This document shows, one piece after another, positions 34,167-42,391 of a stretch of 64,000 nucleotides of DNA. A model generated the notes under the pieces. That model was not told the DNA's origin. It saw only the letters and a list, made by a program, of their open reading frames with translations, and ran no database searches. Each line of letters opens with the position of its first letter. Position 1 is the first letter of the stretch. The stretch is taken from positions 1 through 64,000 of the forward strand of contig JAJEEM010000019.1 in assembly GCA_022820995.1 (NCBI GenBank), written 5' to 3'. The position numbers and the translations under genes were made by a program. This DNA comes from Gemmatimonadota bacterium. Lineage in GTDB: Bacteria; Gemmatimonadota; Gemmatimonadetes; Palauibacterales; Palauibacteraceae.

Positions 34167-35503
34167 ACGCTTCCTCCTTCAGATCGTATCGCCGCCGCGA
34201 GGCGGGACAGGGTGCGCTCCCGTCCGAGCGCGTAGGCGACCTCGCCGAGGTCGGGTCCGTGGAGCTGCCCGGTCAGGGCGACGCGGACGGGCGGGAAGAA
34301 GGTACGCCCCGCGAGCCCGGCCTCCCGCATCGCGGCCCGAAGCGCTGCGGCGAGGGGTTCGGGTCGCCACGCGGTGTCGGCCCACGCCGCGCGGGCGAGG
34401 CGGATCGCGGGCCCGGACGCGCGGGCGGAGAGCAACTCCCGCGCGGCGGACCCGCCGGTTTCCGGCGCGCGGTAGATCGGCTCGACCTCGGACGCGACAT
34501 CGGAGAAGAGCCGCGTGCGCTTCGCGAAGACCTCCGCCGCGCGACGGAGATCGGCGTCGTCCAGCCCCAGCCCCTCCACGTCGAGCCGCGCCGCCCAGTC
34601 GCGGGCCAGCCGCCCGGCGGGTTCCGCCCGCAGGTGCTGTCCGGACAGCCAGGTCATCTTCTCCTCGTCCACCTCGGTATCGGTCGCCCCCAGCCGGTCG
34701 AGGTCGATCCGTTCCACGAGCGCCTCCCGGCTCAGGAACTCCTCCCCGTCCTCCGAGGACCACGAGAGGAGCGACAGGTAGTTGAGCACCGCGTCCGGAT
34801 GGAACCCCCGCTCCCGGTAGTCGAGGACACCGGCCGCCCCGCGCCGCTTGGAGAGCTTCCCTCCCCCGGGGGCGAGGACGGTCGGGATGTGGACGAATTC
34901 GGGCGGCTCGACCCCGAAGGCCCGGTACAGGAGAACCTGCTTGGGCGTGTTCGAGAGATGGCCCACACCCCGGATCACGTGGCTGATCTCCATATCGATG
35001 TCGTCCACCGCGACCGCGAAGTTGTACGTGGGCCGCCCGTCGCTCCGCACGAGGACGAGGTCCCCCAGGTCGTCGCCGTCGATCGCGAGGGGGCCCTTCA
35101 GGAGGTCGGTGAACTCGACGGGTCCGGACTCGATCCGAAGCCGGATGGCGGCCTCCCGTCCGCGGCGGAACGCTTTCCCCGATTCCAGCAACTCCGCCGC
35201 GCGGGCACGATGGCGGTCGGCGCGCGCCAACTGGCGGTACGGCGGGAACGGTCCGCCCTCCCGCGGCCCCTCGTCCGGGGCGATGCCGAGCCAGTCGAGC
35301 GCCTCGTAGATCATCTCCTCTCCGCCCGGCACCCCGCGCTCGGTGTCGGTGTCCTCGAGGCGGAGCACGAACGCGCCGCCGTGCCGCCGCGCGAAGAGCC
35401 AGTTCAGGATCGCGGTGCGCGCGTTCCCCAGGTGGAGGGCTCCGGTCGGGCTGGGGGCGAACCGGGTGCGGACCCGTGCCGGCGAAGCGGCCGGAGAGGT
35501 CAT
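34163..35503 (-). CDS. gltX: Glutamate-tRNA ligase
   Basis: 446 aa class I aminoacyl-tRNA synthetase, somewhat shorter than the usual 470-490. The HIGH-type motif PSPTGALHLGNART lies at about 17-30 and the KMSKS-type motif is KLSKRRG. ATG 35503 is chosen because it overlaps the small gene upstream (ATGA) and starts just before the first strand; the longer frame is a shadow. I cannot tell a discriminating from a non-discriminating enzyme, or whether GatCAB is present elsewhere. Confidence 0.95.
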   Translation of the reverse strand: MTSPAASPARVRTRFAPSPTGALHLGNARTAILNWLFARRHGGAFVLRLEDTDTERGVPGGEEMIYEALDWLGIAPDEGPREGGPFPPYRQLARADRHRARAAELLESGKAFRRGREAAIRLRIESGPVEFTDLLKGPLAIDGDDLGDLVLVRSDGRPTYNFAVAVDDIDMEISHVIRGVGHLSNTPKQVLLYRAFGVEPPEFVHIPTVLAPGGGKLSKRRGAAGVLDYRERGFHPDAVLNYLSLLSWSSEDGEEFLSREALVERIDLDRLGATDTEVDEEKMTWLSGQHLRAEPAGRLARDWAARLDVEGLGLDDADLRRAAEVFAKRTRLFSDVASEVEPIYRAPETGGSAARELLSARASGPAIRLARAAWADTAWRPEPLAAALRAAMREAGLAGRTFFPPVRVALTGQLHGPDLGEVAYALGRERTLSRLAAAIRSEGGSV

Positions 35504-35688
35504 GACGCCTCTTCCTCCGCCCGGAAACCGGCGCAACGCAGGACGGGCAGCGTCGGATAGCGCCGAAAACGCGCGTCCCGGCGCGAGAGCCGACAGAGGA
35601 GGAAGGCCGATCCGCGGTCGCTCCGGATCCAGCGGCGGTGCCGGCAGCGCGCGCACAGGCCCGCCGGGGGACGCCCGCCGCGCATCAC
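35500..35688 (-). CDS. Small Cys-containing conserved hypothetical protein
   Basis: 62 aa, start coupled to the uvrC stop (ATGA, 35685-35688) and stop coupled to the gltX start (ATGA, 35500-35503). The four Cys residues are placed as CARC near residue 12, then C32 and C52, with RGSAFLLCRLSRRD and RYPTLPVLRCAGF between and after. Spacing and couplings strongly suggest a real gene; the pattern is that of a small zinc-binding protein. I recognise the C-terminal motif from uncharacterised small proteins but have no name for it. Confidence 0.75.
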   Translation of the reverse strand: MMRGGRPPAGLCARCRHRRWIRSDRGSAFLLCRLSRRDARFRRYPTLPVLRCAGFRAEEEAS

Positions 35689-37589
35689 GAGGCGGCTCCC
35701 CGGCCCGGACCCTCCTCGTGGAGGGCGGCGAGGATCGACGTCGCGGTTGCCTGGCCGATCCCCGGCGTGCGCGCGAGCTGCGCCGGCGTGGCCCGCCGGA
35801 TGAGGTCGAGACTGCCGAACCGCTCCAGCAGTCGCTGCTCGCGCTCCGGCCCCACTCCCGGGATCTCGCTCAGCCTCGACCTGAGGGCGCGGCGGCGGCG
35901 CAGCGTCCGGTTGTACCGGAGCGCGAAGCGGTGGGCCTCATCGCGCGCCCGCTGCAGCCAGTGCAGGCCCGGGTCCGCGCGCGGAAGCCGCACCGGGGTC
36001 GGGGTCCCCGGCCGGAACACCTCCTCTTCGCGCTTGGCGAGGGCCGCGGTGGGCAGATCGGAGACGCCAGCGCCGTCCATGGCCTGCCGCGCGGCCGACA
36101 GCTGTCCCCTGCCCCCGTCCACGACCACGAGGTCCGGCAGCGCGCGCCCCTCCCGGACGCGGCGGTCGAAATAGCGCGACACGATCTCCTGCATCATCGC
36201 GTAGTCATCGGTCTGTCCGTCCTCCGAGTCCCGGATCCGGAACTTGCGGTACTCCTCCTTGTGCGGCCGTCCGTCCCGGAGCCACACGCAGCTCCCGACC
36301 GACTCCCGGCCCGCGAGCGTCGACACGTCGAAGCAGACGATGTCCCGCGCCGGCGCCTCCAGCCCGAGCGCCTCCGCCAGCCTCGCCGCAGCGGGCGGCG
36401 GTCCCCCCGCCTCGACCCCGGTCCCCGCCTCGCCTCCCTGCTCCACCCGGTCCCGCTCCAGCACGTGCGCGGCGTTTCGGCTCGCGGCCCGCGTCAACTC
36501 CAGCCTGGGCCCTCGCGCCGGCACCCCGATGCGGAAGCGGTGGTTGGCGACGCCCGAAAGGTATTCCTCCACGAGATCCTGCTCGTCGAACGGCTCCGGC
36601 ACGAGCAGTTCCGAGGGGACGTCGTCCGCCTGGCGCAGATAGTACCCCTTCACCAGGGCCCCGAGCACGGCTTCGTCCGGTTCGTCCCCGACGTTCGCGA
36701 GATAGTGGATCCGGCGGCCGACGAGTCTTCCCTCCCGCACCCTCAGCACGACGCCGCACACCGCCCCGTCCGCCGGCCGGCGCGCGAATCCGATCACATC
36801 GCGGCTCCCGCCCCGGGGATCGATCGCGGCCTGCCGGCTCTCCAACTGATCGAGGCCGCGAAGGACATCCCTCAACTCCCCCGCCCGTTCATAGTCCAGC
36901 GCCTCGGCCGCCTCCGCCATCCGGCGCTCGACGGAACGCCTGACCGCCCCCGTGCGCCCGCCCAGGATCTCGAGGATCTCGTCGATCATCTTCCGGTAGT
37001 CCGCTTCGGACTGGAGGCCCGCGCACGGCGCCTTGCAGCGCCCGATGTGATAGTCCAGACAGGGTCGGGGGGGGAGCTCCGCCGGCATCCGGTAGTGGCA
37101 CGACCTCACGGTGTACATCTTCTTGATCGCGCGCAGCGCCCGCCGCATCGCCCCGACGTCGGTGAAGGGGCCCACGTAACGCGAGCCGTCATCCCTCAGC
37201 CGGCGCGTCACGAAGATTCGCGGGAAGGGCTCCGTGATCGTGACCTTGATGTACGGATAGCTCTTGTCGTCGCGGAGCTGGATGTTGAAGCGCGGACCGA
37301 ACTCGCGGATGAGATTCCACTCGAGGAGGAGCGCCTCGGCTTCGGAGCGCACCGGAAAGGTCTCGATGCTGTCGATCTCCCGCACGAGGCGGATGACCTT
37401 CACGGAGCGGCCCGCCTCGGCGCCGAAGTATGAAGCGACGCGCGACCGGAGCGATTTGGCCTTGCCCACGTAGAGAACCTCCCCCGCCGCATCGCGAAAC
37501 AGGTAGACTCCCGGCTCGTGGTCCAGCCCCCGCGCCTGCCGGCGCAGTGCGTCGAGATCCGACCCTCGCCCTCCTACGTCCGCGTTCAC
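35685..37589 (-). CDS. uvrC: Excinuclease ABC subunit C
   Basis: 634 aa. Nuclease of nucleotide excision repair that cuts on both sides of a lesion after UvrAB. The GIY-YIG domain is at the N-terminus (GVYLFRD, LYVGKAKSLRSRV), a Cys cluster CLDYHIGRCKAPC follows, then the UVR motif EALDYERAGELRDVL, the RNase H-like domain (CFDVSTLAGRESVGSCVW, LVVVDGGRGQLSAA) and a C-terminal (HhH)2 (SEIPGVGPEREQRLLERFG, LARTPGIGQATATSIL). GTG start overlaps the murJ stop (GTGA). Confidence 0.96.
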   Translation of the reverse strand: MNADVGGRGSDLDALRRQARGLDHEPGVYLFRDAAGEVLYVGKAKSLRSRVASYFGAEAGRSVKVIRLVREIDSIETFPVRSEAEALLLEWNLIREFGPRFNIQLRDDKSYPYIKVTITEPFPRIFVTRRLRDDGSRYVGPFTDVGAMRRALRAIKKMYTVRSCHYRMPAELPPRPCLDYHIGRCKAPCAGLQSEADYRKMIDEILEILGGRTGAVRRSVERRMAEAAEALDYERAGELRDVLRGLDQLESRQAAIDPRGGSRDVIGFARRPADGAVCGVVLRVREGRLVGRRIHYLANVGDEPDEAVLGALVKGYYLRQADDVPSELLVPEPFDEQDLVEEYLSGVANHRFRIGVPARGPRLELTRAASRNAAHVLERDRVEQGGEAGTGVEAGGPPPAAARLAEALGLEAPARDIVCFDVSTLAGRESVGSCVWLRDGRPHKEEYRKFRIRDSEDGQTDDYAMMQEIVSRYFDRRVREGRALPDLVVVDGGRGQLSAARQAMDGAGVSDLPTAALAKREEEVFRPGTPTPVRLPRADPGLHWLQRARDEAHRFALRYNRTLRRRRALRSRLSEIPGVGPEREQRLLERFGSLDLIRRATPAQLARTPGIGQATATSILAALHEEGPGRGAAS

Positions 37590-39202
37590 TCTCTCCCCTC
37601 CGCCGGTGGGGACCCGCCGACGGTCCGGAGCCCGGTCGGGAGGCCGGCGCAGACCGTGTAGCAGAGCCCCCCGGCGACGAGCGCCGCCGCGAGGAGGGCC
37701 GCGTCACCGAGGAATCCGTCCGGCAGGACGCCCCCGAGCAGAGAGCGAATCGCCAGGAAGGCGGCGCCCGCGAGCCCGGCGCCGACCGCCATGCGGCCGA
37801 GGGAACGCCGGACCGGGAGGAACCACCCGCCCGCGCCCCGCCGCCCCAGACCGCGCACGAGGAGGACGAGGTTGACCCAGGCCCCGACGGAACTGCCGAA
37901 GACGAGGCCCGCCGCCGCGCGCAGTCCGAACCCGCGGTCCTCCATCCACAGCGCGGTTGCGGCCCCGATCAGGATGCCGGTCCCCACGCCGGCCATGGCG
38001 TACTTCACCGGCGTCCGCGTGTCCTGCAGGGCGTGGAACGCGCTGGCGAACAGCTTCGTGAGGCCCGTGGCGACGAGGCCCAGCGCATAGGCGCCCAGGC
38101 CCCACTGCACGACCGGCACGTGTTCGGCCTCGAAGGCGCCCCGTTCGTAGATGAGCGAAGTCACGAGATCCCCGAGCAGGAGGAGTACGGCGACCGACGG
38201 AAGAATGAAGTAGGCGACTCGCCGCACGCCGGTGGAGAGATGGGACCGCAGGGCCTCGCCCCCCTTCTCGCGGGACATCTCGGGCAGCGCCGCCACGGCA
38301 ACGGAGGCGCCGAAGAGGGCCATCGGCACCATGGCGATGCGCTGGGCGAAGTAGATCCCCGTGAGCGCGCCCTCCGCGAGGAGGCTGGCGACGAACACGT
38401 CGGTCAGGCTCGATATCTGGAAGATTCCCTGCCCCGCCGCGACGGGCATGGCGTTGCGCGCGACGCGCCGCGTGGACTCGAAGCGAAGGTCGATCCGGGG
38501 CCGGAGCGTTCCCAGCAGGCGGTAGACGGCGGGAAGCTGGATCGCGACCTGCAGCACACTCCCGATAAGGGTGGACCACGTCAGCACGACGATGAGCGGC
38601 GCCCAGCCCATCCGCGCCCCCAGCAGGAGGCCGCCGATCTGGGACAGGTTCCAGACGACGGGCGCGACGAAGGGGAGGAAGAAACGGCGGTGGCTCGTCA
38701 GGACTCCGAGGCACCACGCGCCGACGATCATCACGCCGGACATGGGGAAGAGGATGCGGACGAGGCGCGTCGTCAGCTCGCTCAGCTCCGCGTCGTAGCC
38801 GGGCGCGAGGACCCCCAGGAGCCAGGGCGCGCCGGCGACGACCGCGGCCACGACGAGGAGGGAGAGGAGGAGGAGGCCGCCCAGCACGCCCTGCGCGAGC
38901 CTCCGGGCCGAGGCCGCCTCGCCCCGCTCCATCAGCGAGGAGAACACCGGCACGAAGGAGGCGGAGAGCGCGCCTTCGCTGAGGAGGTTGCGAAAGGCGT
39001 TCGGGATCTTGAGGGCGGCCGCATAGGCGTCCGTGATGGGCCCGACGCCGAAGGTGGCGGCGATGATGACGTCCCGCAGAAACCCGGTGATGCGGCTGGC
39101 GAGAATACCGGCGGCGACGCGCGTCGCGGAACGGCCCTGCCCCGGCGCCTTCCCCTCGGTCAGATCAGCGCTCCGCGTCGTTTGCGGCCGGGCGCCCCGC
39201 AT
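37586..39202 (-). CDS. murJ: Lipid II flippase MurJ
   Basis: 538 aa with about 14 TM helices of the MOP exporter fold. The MurJ opening is seen after a 25-residue polar tail: GILASRITGFLRDVIIAATFG, then DAYAAALKIPNAFRNLLSEGALSASFVPVF. It flips undecaprenyl-PP-MurNAc-GlcNAc-pentapeptide for peptidoglycan. The ATG 39202 overlaps the small gene upstream by 38 bases; no closer ATG/GTG/TTG start exists before the first helix. Linked in sequence to popT and plsY envelope functions. Confidence 0.93.
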   Translation of the reverse strand: MRGARPQTTRSADLTEGKAPGQGRSATRVAAGILASRITGFLRDVIIAATFGVGPITDAYAAALKIPNAFRNLLSEGALSASFVPVFSSLMERGEAASARRLAQGVLGGLLLLSLLVVAAVVAGAPWLLGVLAPGYDAELSELTTRLVRILFPMSGVMIVGAWCLGVLTSHRRFFLPFVAPVVWNLSQIGGLLLGARMGWAPLIVVLTWSTLIGSVLQVAIQLPAVYRLLGTLRPRIDLRFESTRRVARNAMPVAAGQGIFQISSLTDVFVASLLAEGALTGIYFAQRIAMVPMALFGASVAVAALPEMSREKGGEALRSHLSTGVRRVAYFILPSVAVLLLLGDLVTSLIYERGAFEAEHVPVVQWGLGAYALGLVATGLTKLFASAFHALQDTRTPVKYAMAGVGTGILIGAATALWMEDRGFGLRAAAGLVFGSSVGAWVNLVLLVRGLGRRGAGGWFLPVRRSLGRMAVGAGLAGAAFLAIRSLLGGVLPDGFLGDAALLAAALVAGGLCYTVCAGLPTGLRTVGGSPPAEGRE

Positions 39203-39464
39203 CCCCCGTGGGGAGTGCCGGGAGCGCTTCGTCTCCTTCCACGAGGGCGCGCACGAAGGCGGTCTCCTCCCGGATGCCCTCGACCGCCTGCGTCAGGTAC
39301 TGGATTTCCTGTTCGAGGGCGTCGATGCGCGCGGACTGGTTCGTTCCGGACTCGGTGTTCCCGATCCGGCGCGCGAGGGCTTCGGAGAGGGGCGAGTCGA
39401 TCACGATGGCGAGCACCGGGATGAGGACGATCAGCCCGAGGACGACCATGAAGGCCAAGGTCAT
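39165..39464 (-). CDS. Small membrane protein with coiled coil
   Basis: 99 aa. One TM helix at about 3-23 (LAFMVVLGLIVLIPVLAIVI) is followed by a coiled-coil-like helix at about 44-72 (ARIDALEQEIQYLTQAVEGI) and a disordered Asp/Ala tail. The ATG follows GGGAGATCCGAG, a good ribosome site, 104 bases after bshC. The layout resembles PspB-type proteins, but I see no clear family motif. Its 3' end overlaps the murJ start. Confidence 0.6.
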   Translation of the reverse strand: MTLAFMVVLGLIVLIPVLAIVIDSPLSEALARRIGNTESGTNQSARIDALEQEIQYLTQAVEGIREETAFVRALVEGDEALPALPTGDAGRPAANDAER

Positions 39465-39568
39465 CTCGGATCTCCCGTGCCGCTCATTGTCGCGCCCCCC
39501 GTGGAAGAACGTCTGCTCGCGGTGTGCCCGCCGATCCTTCGGGATGATGTACCCGCGAACGCCGCAAG

Positions 39569-41161
39569 CTATCCATCTCCCGCGCGACCCGCCAAGAAGG
39601 ACGCGACCTGGCGGTCGGTCTCGCGGGCCAGCCGTTCCACGAGTCCGGGGCCGTAGCGGCAGAGGAAGGAGAACGGATTCAGCACGCGTTCCTGGGGACG
39701 GCGTCGCGGGAAGAGGTTCGTCCCCGCGCGGCGCACCTGGCCCAGCCGGACATCGAGTCGTTCCCGGGTCGCGCGGTCCACCTGGCGGCCCAGTTCCGAG
39801 GCCGCATCGAGGATGCCCTTCCGCATCTTCCCCGCCGCCCCCCGCAGCCCCGGCACCTCTTCGGCCACGGCCTCCTCGATCGCGGCCATGCCCGCCCCGG
39901 CGTCCTCCCGGAAACGGTCGAGCGCCCGCTTCACCGCTTCCGGCCGCGCCTCCCGGGTAAGGCGTTCGACAACCGGCTCCGCGCCGGCGGCGAGATCGCG
40001 CGGCGAGATCCCGGTCCGGTCGAGAACCCGCCGCGTGCGCGCCTCGACGAGCATCCACGCCGCGCGCGGATGGACGGACGGCAGCGGGACGTCGAGGGCG
40101 CCGAACAGCGGCCCCAGCTGGCTCCAGTAGGCGATCTCACCGGGTCCCAGCACCGTCGCGGCCACGGGGAGGAGCCAGGATTCGAGCGCGGGGCGGGATG
40201 CGACGTTCGGCGAAAAGCCCTCGGGCTCGGCCTCAAGCCGTTCGCGCCAGCCTCCGGGGGACGTCTCCCCGTCCCGCCGGACGCGATGCCTCCCGCCGCC
40301 CCCGTCGAAGAAGAGCGGCAGCGCATCCCCAACGCGCGAGATCGGCGCCTCGAACCCCTTCGCCTCCAACGCGCGTGCGCCCGCCGCCTCGGCCTCGAGG
40401 ATCCCGTCCCAGTCGGAAAGAAGCCGGTCGTGGAACGGGGCCGCGGCGCGCCGGACGTCCGGGTGCGCCGAATCGATCCAGGCGTATCCCCGATCGCCGA
40501 GCACGCCATGGAGGAACCGCGCGAAGGCGCCGGAGACCGTTCGTCCCTCGACGTAGGCACCTCGCATCAACTCCAGGTAATGCGCCGTAAACTCCGCATC
40601 GGGAACGATTTCAGGCAGGGCGCCGAGGACATCCGTGCCGTCGTCGTCGAGGACGTGCGATCCCACGGATCGGCGTTCGCCGCCGTCGGGGACCGGGAGC
40701 GCGAGCGTCCGCGGCGCGTCCGAGCGGTCGAGGATCGTCGCGCTCCCCACCTCGTCCCAGTCGTGGTCGTCCGAGGCGATCCAGAACAGGGGGACGACGG
40801 GCGCGCCGAGGGTCTCCTCGAGTCGGGCGGCGAGCGAGATCGCGGTCAGGGCCTTGTAGAGGACGTAGAGGGGTCCGAGGAGGAGGACGGGCTGGTGCCC
40901 CGTCGTGACGAAGGCGCCCTCCCCCCGGAGGACGGACTCGAGGCGCGCGCGGACGCCGGATCCGGACACGCCGAAGGACTCGGGTCCGAGCCGGGACCTT
41001 CCGGGGGACGGAGGGGATAGAGCGGACGGAGGGCCGGAGGTGGCAAGGTCGCTCGCGAGTGGGAGAAGGCCGCCGTCGACGGTCTCAAGGACGGCGTGCG
41101 CTATGGAGCCGGGGGCGCCCAGGGGCCGCGAGCGGATTTCAGGGTTCCCCGCCGGGCTCAA
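39569..41161 (-). CDS. bshC: Bacillithiol biosynthesis cysteine-adding enzyme BshC
   Basis: 530 aa. BshC joins cysteine to glucosamine-malate in the last step of bacillithiol synthesis. Visible family blocks are FVTTGHQPVLLLGPLYVLYK, VPLFWIASDDHDWDE, GEIAYWSQLGPLF and the C-terminal ERVLNPFSFLCRYGP. The start is TTG 41161, overlapping the methyltransferase stop (TTGA). bshA and bshB are not in the window; the GT4 gene at 4068 does not look like BshA. It implies that this diderm uses bacillithiol as a low-molecular thiol. Confidence 0.9.
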   Translation of the reverse strand: MSPAGNPEIRSRPLGAPGSIAHAVLETVDGGLLPLASDLATSGPPSALSPPSPGRSRLGPESFGVSGSGVRARLESVLRGEGAFVTTGHQPVLLLGPLYVLYKALTAISLAARLEETLGAPVVPLFWIASDDHDWDEVGSATILDRSDAPRTLALPVPDGGERRSVGSHVLDDDGTDVLGALPEIVPDAEFTAHYLELMRGAYVEGRTVSGAFARFLHGVLGDRGYAWIDSAHPDVRRAAAPFHDRLLSDWDGILEAEAAGARALEAKGFEAPISRVGDALPLFFDGGGGRHRVRRDGETSPGGWRERLEAEPEGFSPNVASRPALESWLLPVAATVLGPGEIAYWSQLGPLFGALDVPLPSVHPRAAWMLVEARTRRVLDRTGISPRDLAAGAEPVVERLTREARPEAVKRALDRFREDAGAGMAAIEEAVAEEVPGLRGAAGKMRKGILDAASELGRQVDRATRERLDVRLGQVRRAGTNLFPRRRPQERVLNPFSFLCRYGPGLVERLARETDRQVASFLAGRAGDG

Positions 41162-41910
41162 AGGGTCCGTCCCATCAGGAGCAGGCGGGCCGAGTCGCCG
41201 CGGAACGGGGTCCCGTCATAGCCCCCGAAGGCGTTCGTCGCCTCGAGCCCCTGCTCGCGCAGGAGCCCGCGCAGCGCCTCGGGCGAATAGAGGCGCACGC
41301 GCTCGTGGTAGACCTCGGGTTCCCGGCCGGGGGTCCCCCCGATCTCGATTCGCTTGAAGACCTGGTCTCCCTCCACCCACCGCGTCTGCCGCACCGGAGT
41401 TCCGTTGATCTCGCCCACGGACTCCGGATCGAGGCGGTCGATGACCCACGCCGCGTGCAGGTAGTCCATCAGGAAGGGCGCGCCGGGCCGCAGCACGCGC
41501 CGGATCTCCCGCAGGACCTCGATGTCTTCCTCCGGCGTGAGAAAGTAGCCGAAGGAGGTGAAGAAGTTCACGAGGCCGTCGAACGCACCGGCGGCGAAGG
41601 GAAGTCCGCGCATGTCCGCGCGGACGAGCGACCCGTCCACCCCCGGGCGGGTTCGCGCCGTTTCGAGGAGCGGGGCGGAAAGGTCGATCCCGACCGCCCG
41701 CAGGCCCGCCGCCCTGAGGCGCTGCAGGTGCCGTCCCGCGCCGCAGGCGAGGTCGAGGACGCGGGCGCCCGCCCCGAGCCCCGCGCGCTCACGGTAGAGC
41801 CCGACCGCCCGGGCGGCCTCCTCTTCATCCCGATGCGGATACAGCTCGAGGTAGGCCCGGCCGAACCAGTCCCTGAACCACTCGGCCGGGGCGCTCATCG
41901 GTCCGCTCAC
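41158..41910 (-). CDS. Class I SAM-dependent methyltransferase
   Basis: 250 aa from GTG 41910 (or ATG 41898 at MSAPAEW). The SAM site is VLDLACGAGRHLQRL near residue 50, then VGIDLSAPLL, LVRADMRGLPF and the acceptor-strand NFFTSFGYF, which is typical of small-molecule methyltransferases of the 11/25 group. Located between rlmH and bshC; the TTGA overlap with bshC suggests a joint message. The substrate is not evident. Confidence 0.8.
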   Translation of the reverse strand: MSGPMSAPAEWFRDWFGRAYLELYPHRDEEEAARAVGLYRERAGLGAGARVLDLACGAGRHLQRLRAAGLRAVGIDLSAPLLETARTRPGVDGSLVRADMRGLPFAAGAFDGLVNFFTSFGYFLTPEEDIEVLREIRRVLRPGAPFLMDYLHAAWVIDRLDPESVGEINGTPVRQTRWVEGDQVFKRIEIGGTPGREPEVYHERVRLYSPEALRGLLREQGLEATNAFGGYDGTPFRGDSARLLLMGRTL

Positions 41911-41914
41911 GTGC

Positions 41915-42391
41915 TCACGGTCCCTTGTGGTACGGTTCGCCGCGGAGAATCGTAGCGGCCCGGTAAAGCTGCTCGGTGAGGACGAGCCGGGCGACCTCGT
42001 GCGGGAGCGTCATGGCCGAGAGCGCGAGCCTCGCCCGCGCGCGGGCGAGGAGTCCCGGAGCGAGTCCGTGCGCCCCGCCGATCACGAACGCGGCCCCCGG
42101 CCGTCCATAGGTGCGCATGTCGTCGAGGTAGTCCGCGAGCGCCCGCGTCGTCCAGCGCTCGCCCTCGCGCGAGAGGGCGATGAGGTCCAGTGCGTCGGGC
42201 ACTCGCCGCTCGAGGGCCGCCGCCTCCCGCTCCCGCGCTTCTCCGGCGCGCGCATCCGGAAGCCGGGCCGGGTCGACGACCACGGTCTCGAAGCGGACGT
42301 ACCGCCGGAGGCGGTCCTCATACTCCTCCGTCGCCCTTCGCAGAGCGCTGGCCCGGTTGCGTCCGACCGAGGCGACGAGGATCCGCGTCAT
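41915..42391 (-). CDS. rlmH: 23S rRNA pseudouridine-1915 N3-methyltransferase RlmH
   Basis: 158 aa. It belongs to the SPOUT class and methylates pseudouridine in helix 69 of 23S rRNA. The trefoil-knot region is plain: LIALSREGERW, FVIGGAHGLAPG and the C-terminal LPHEVARLVLTEQLYRA and GEPYHKG. The ATG 42391 overlaps the lpxK stop (ATGA); the longer frame is a shadow of lpxK. Confidence 0.95.
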   Translation of the reverse strand: MTRILVASVGRNRASALRRATEEYEDRLRRYVRFETVVVDPARLPDARAGEAREREAAALERRVPDALDLIALSREGERWTTRALADYLDDMRTYGRPGAAFVIGGAHGLAPGLLARARARLALSAMTLPHEVARLVLTEQLYRAATILRGEPYHKGP

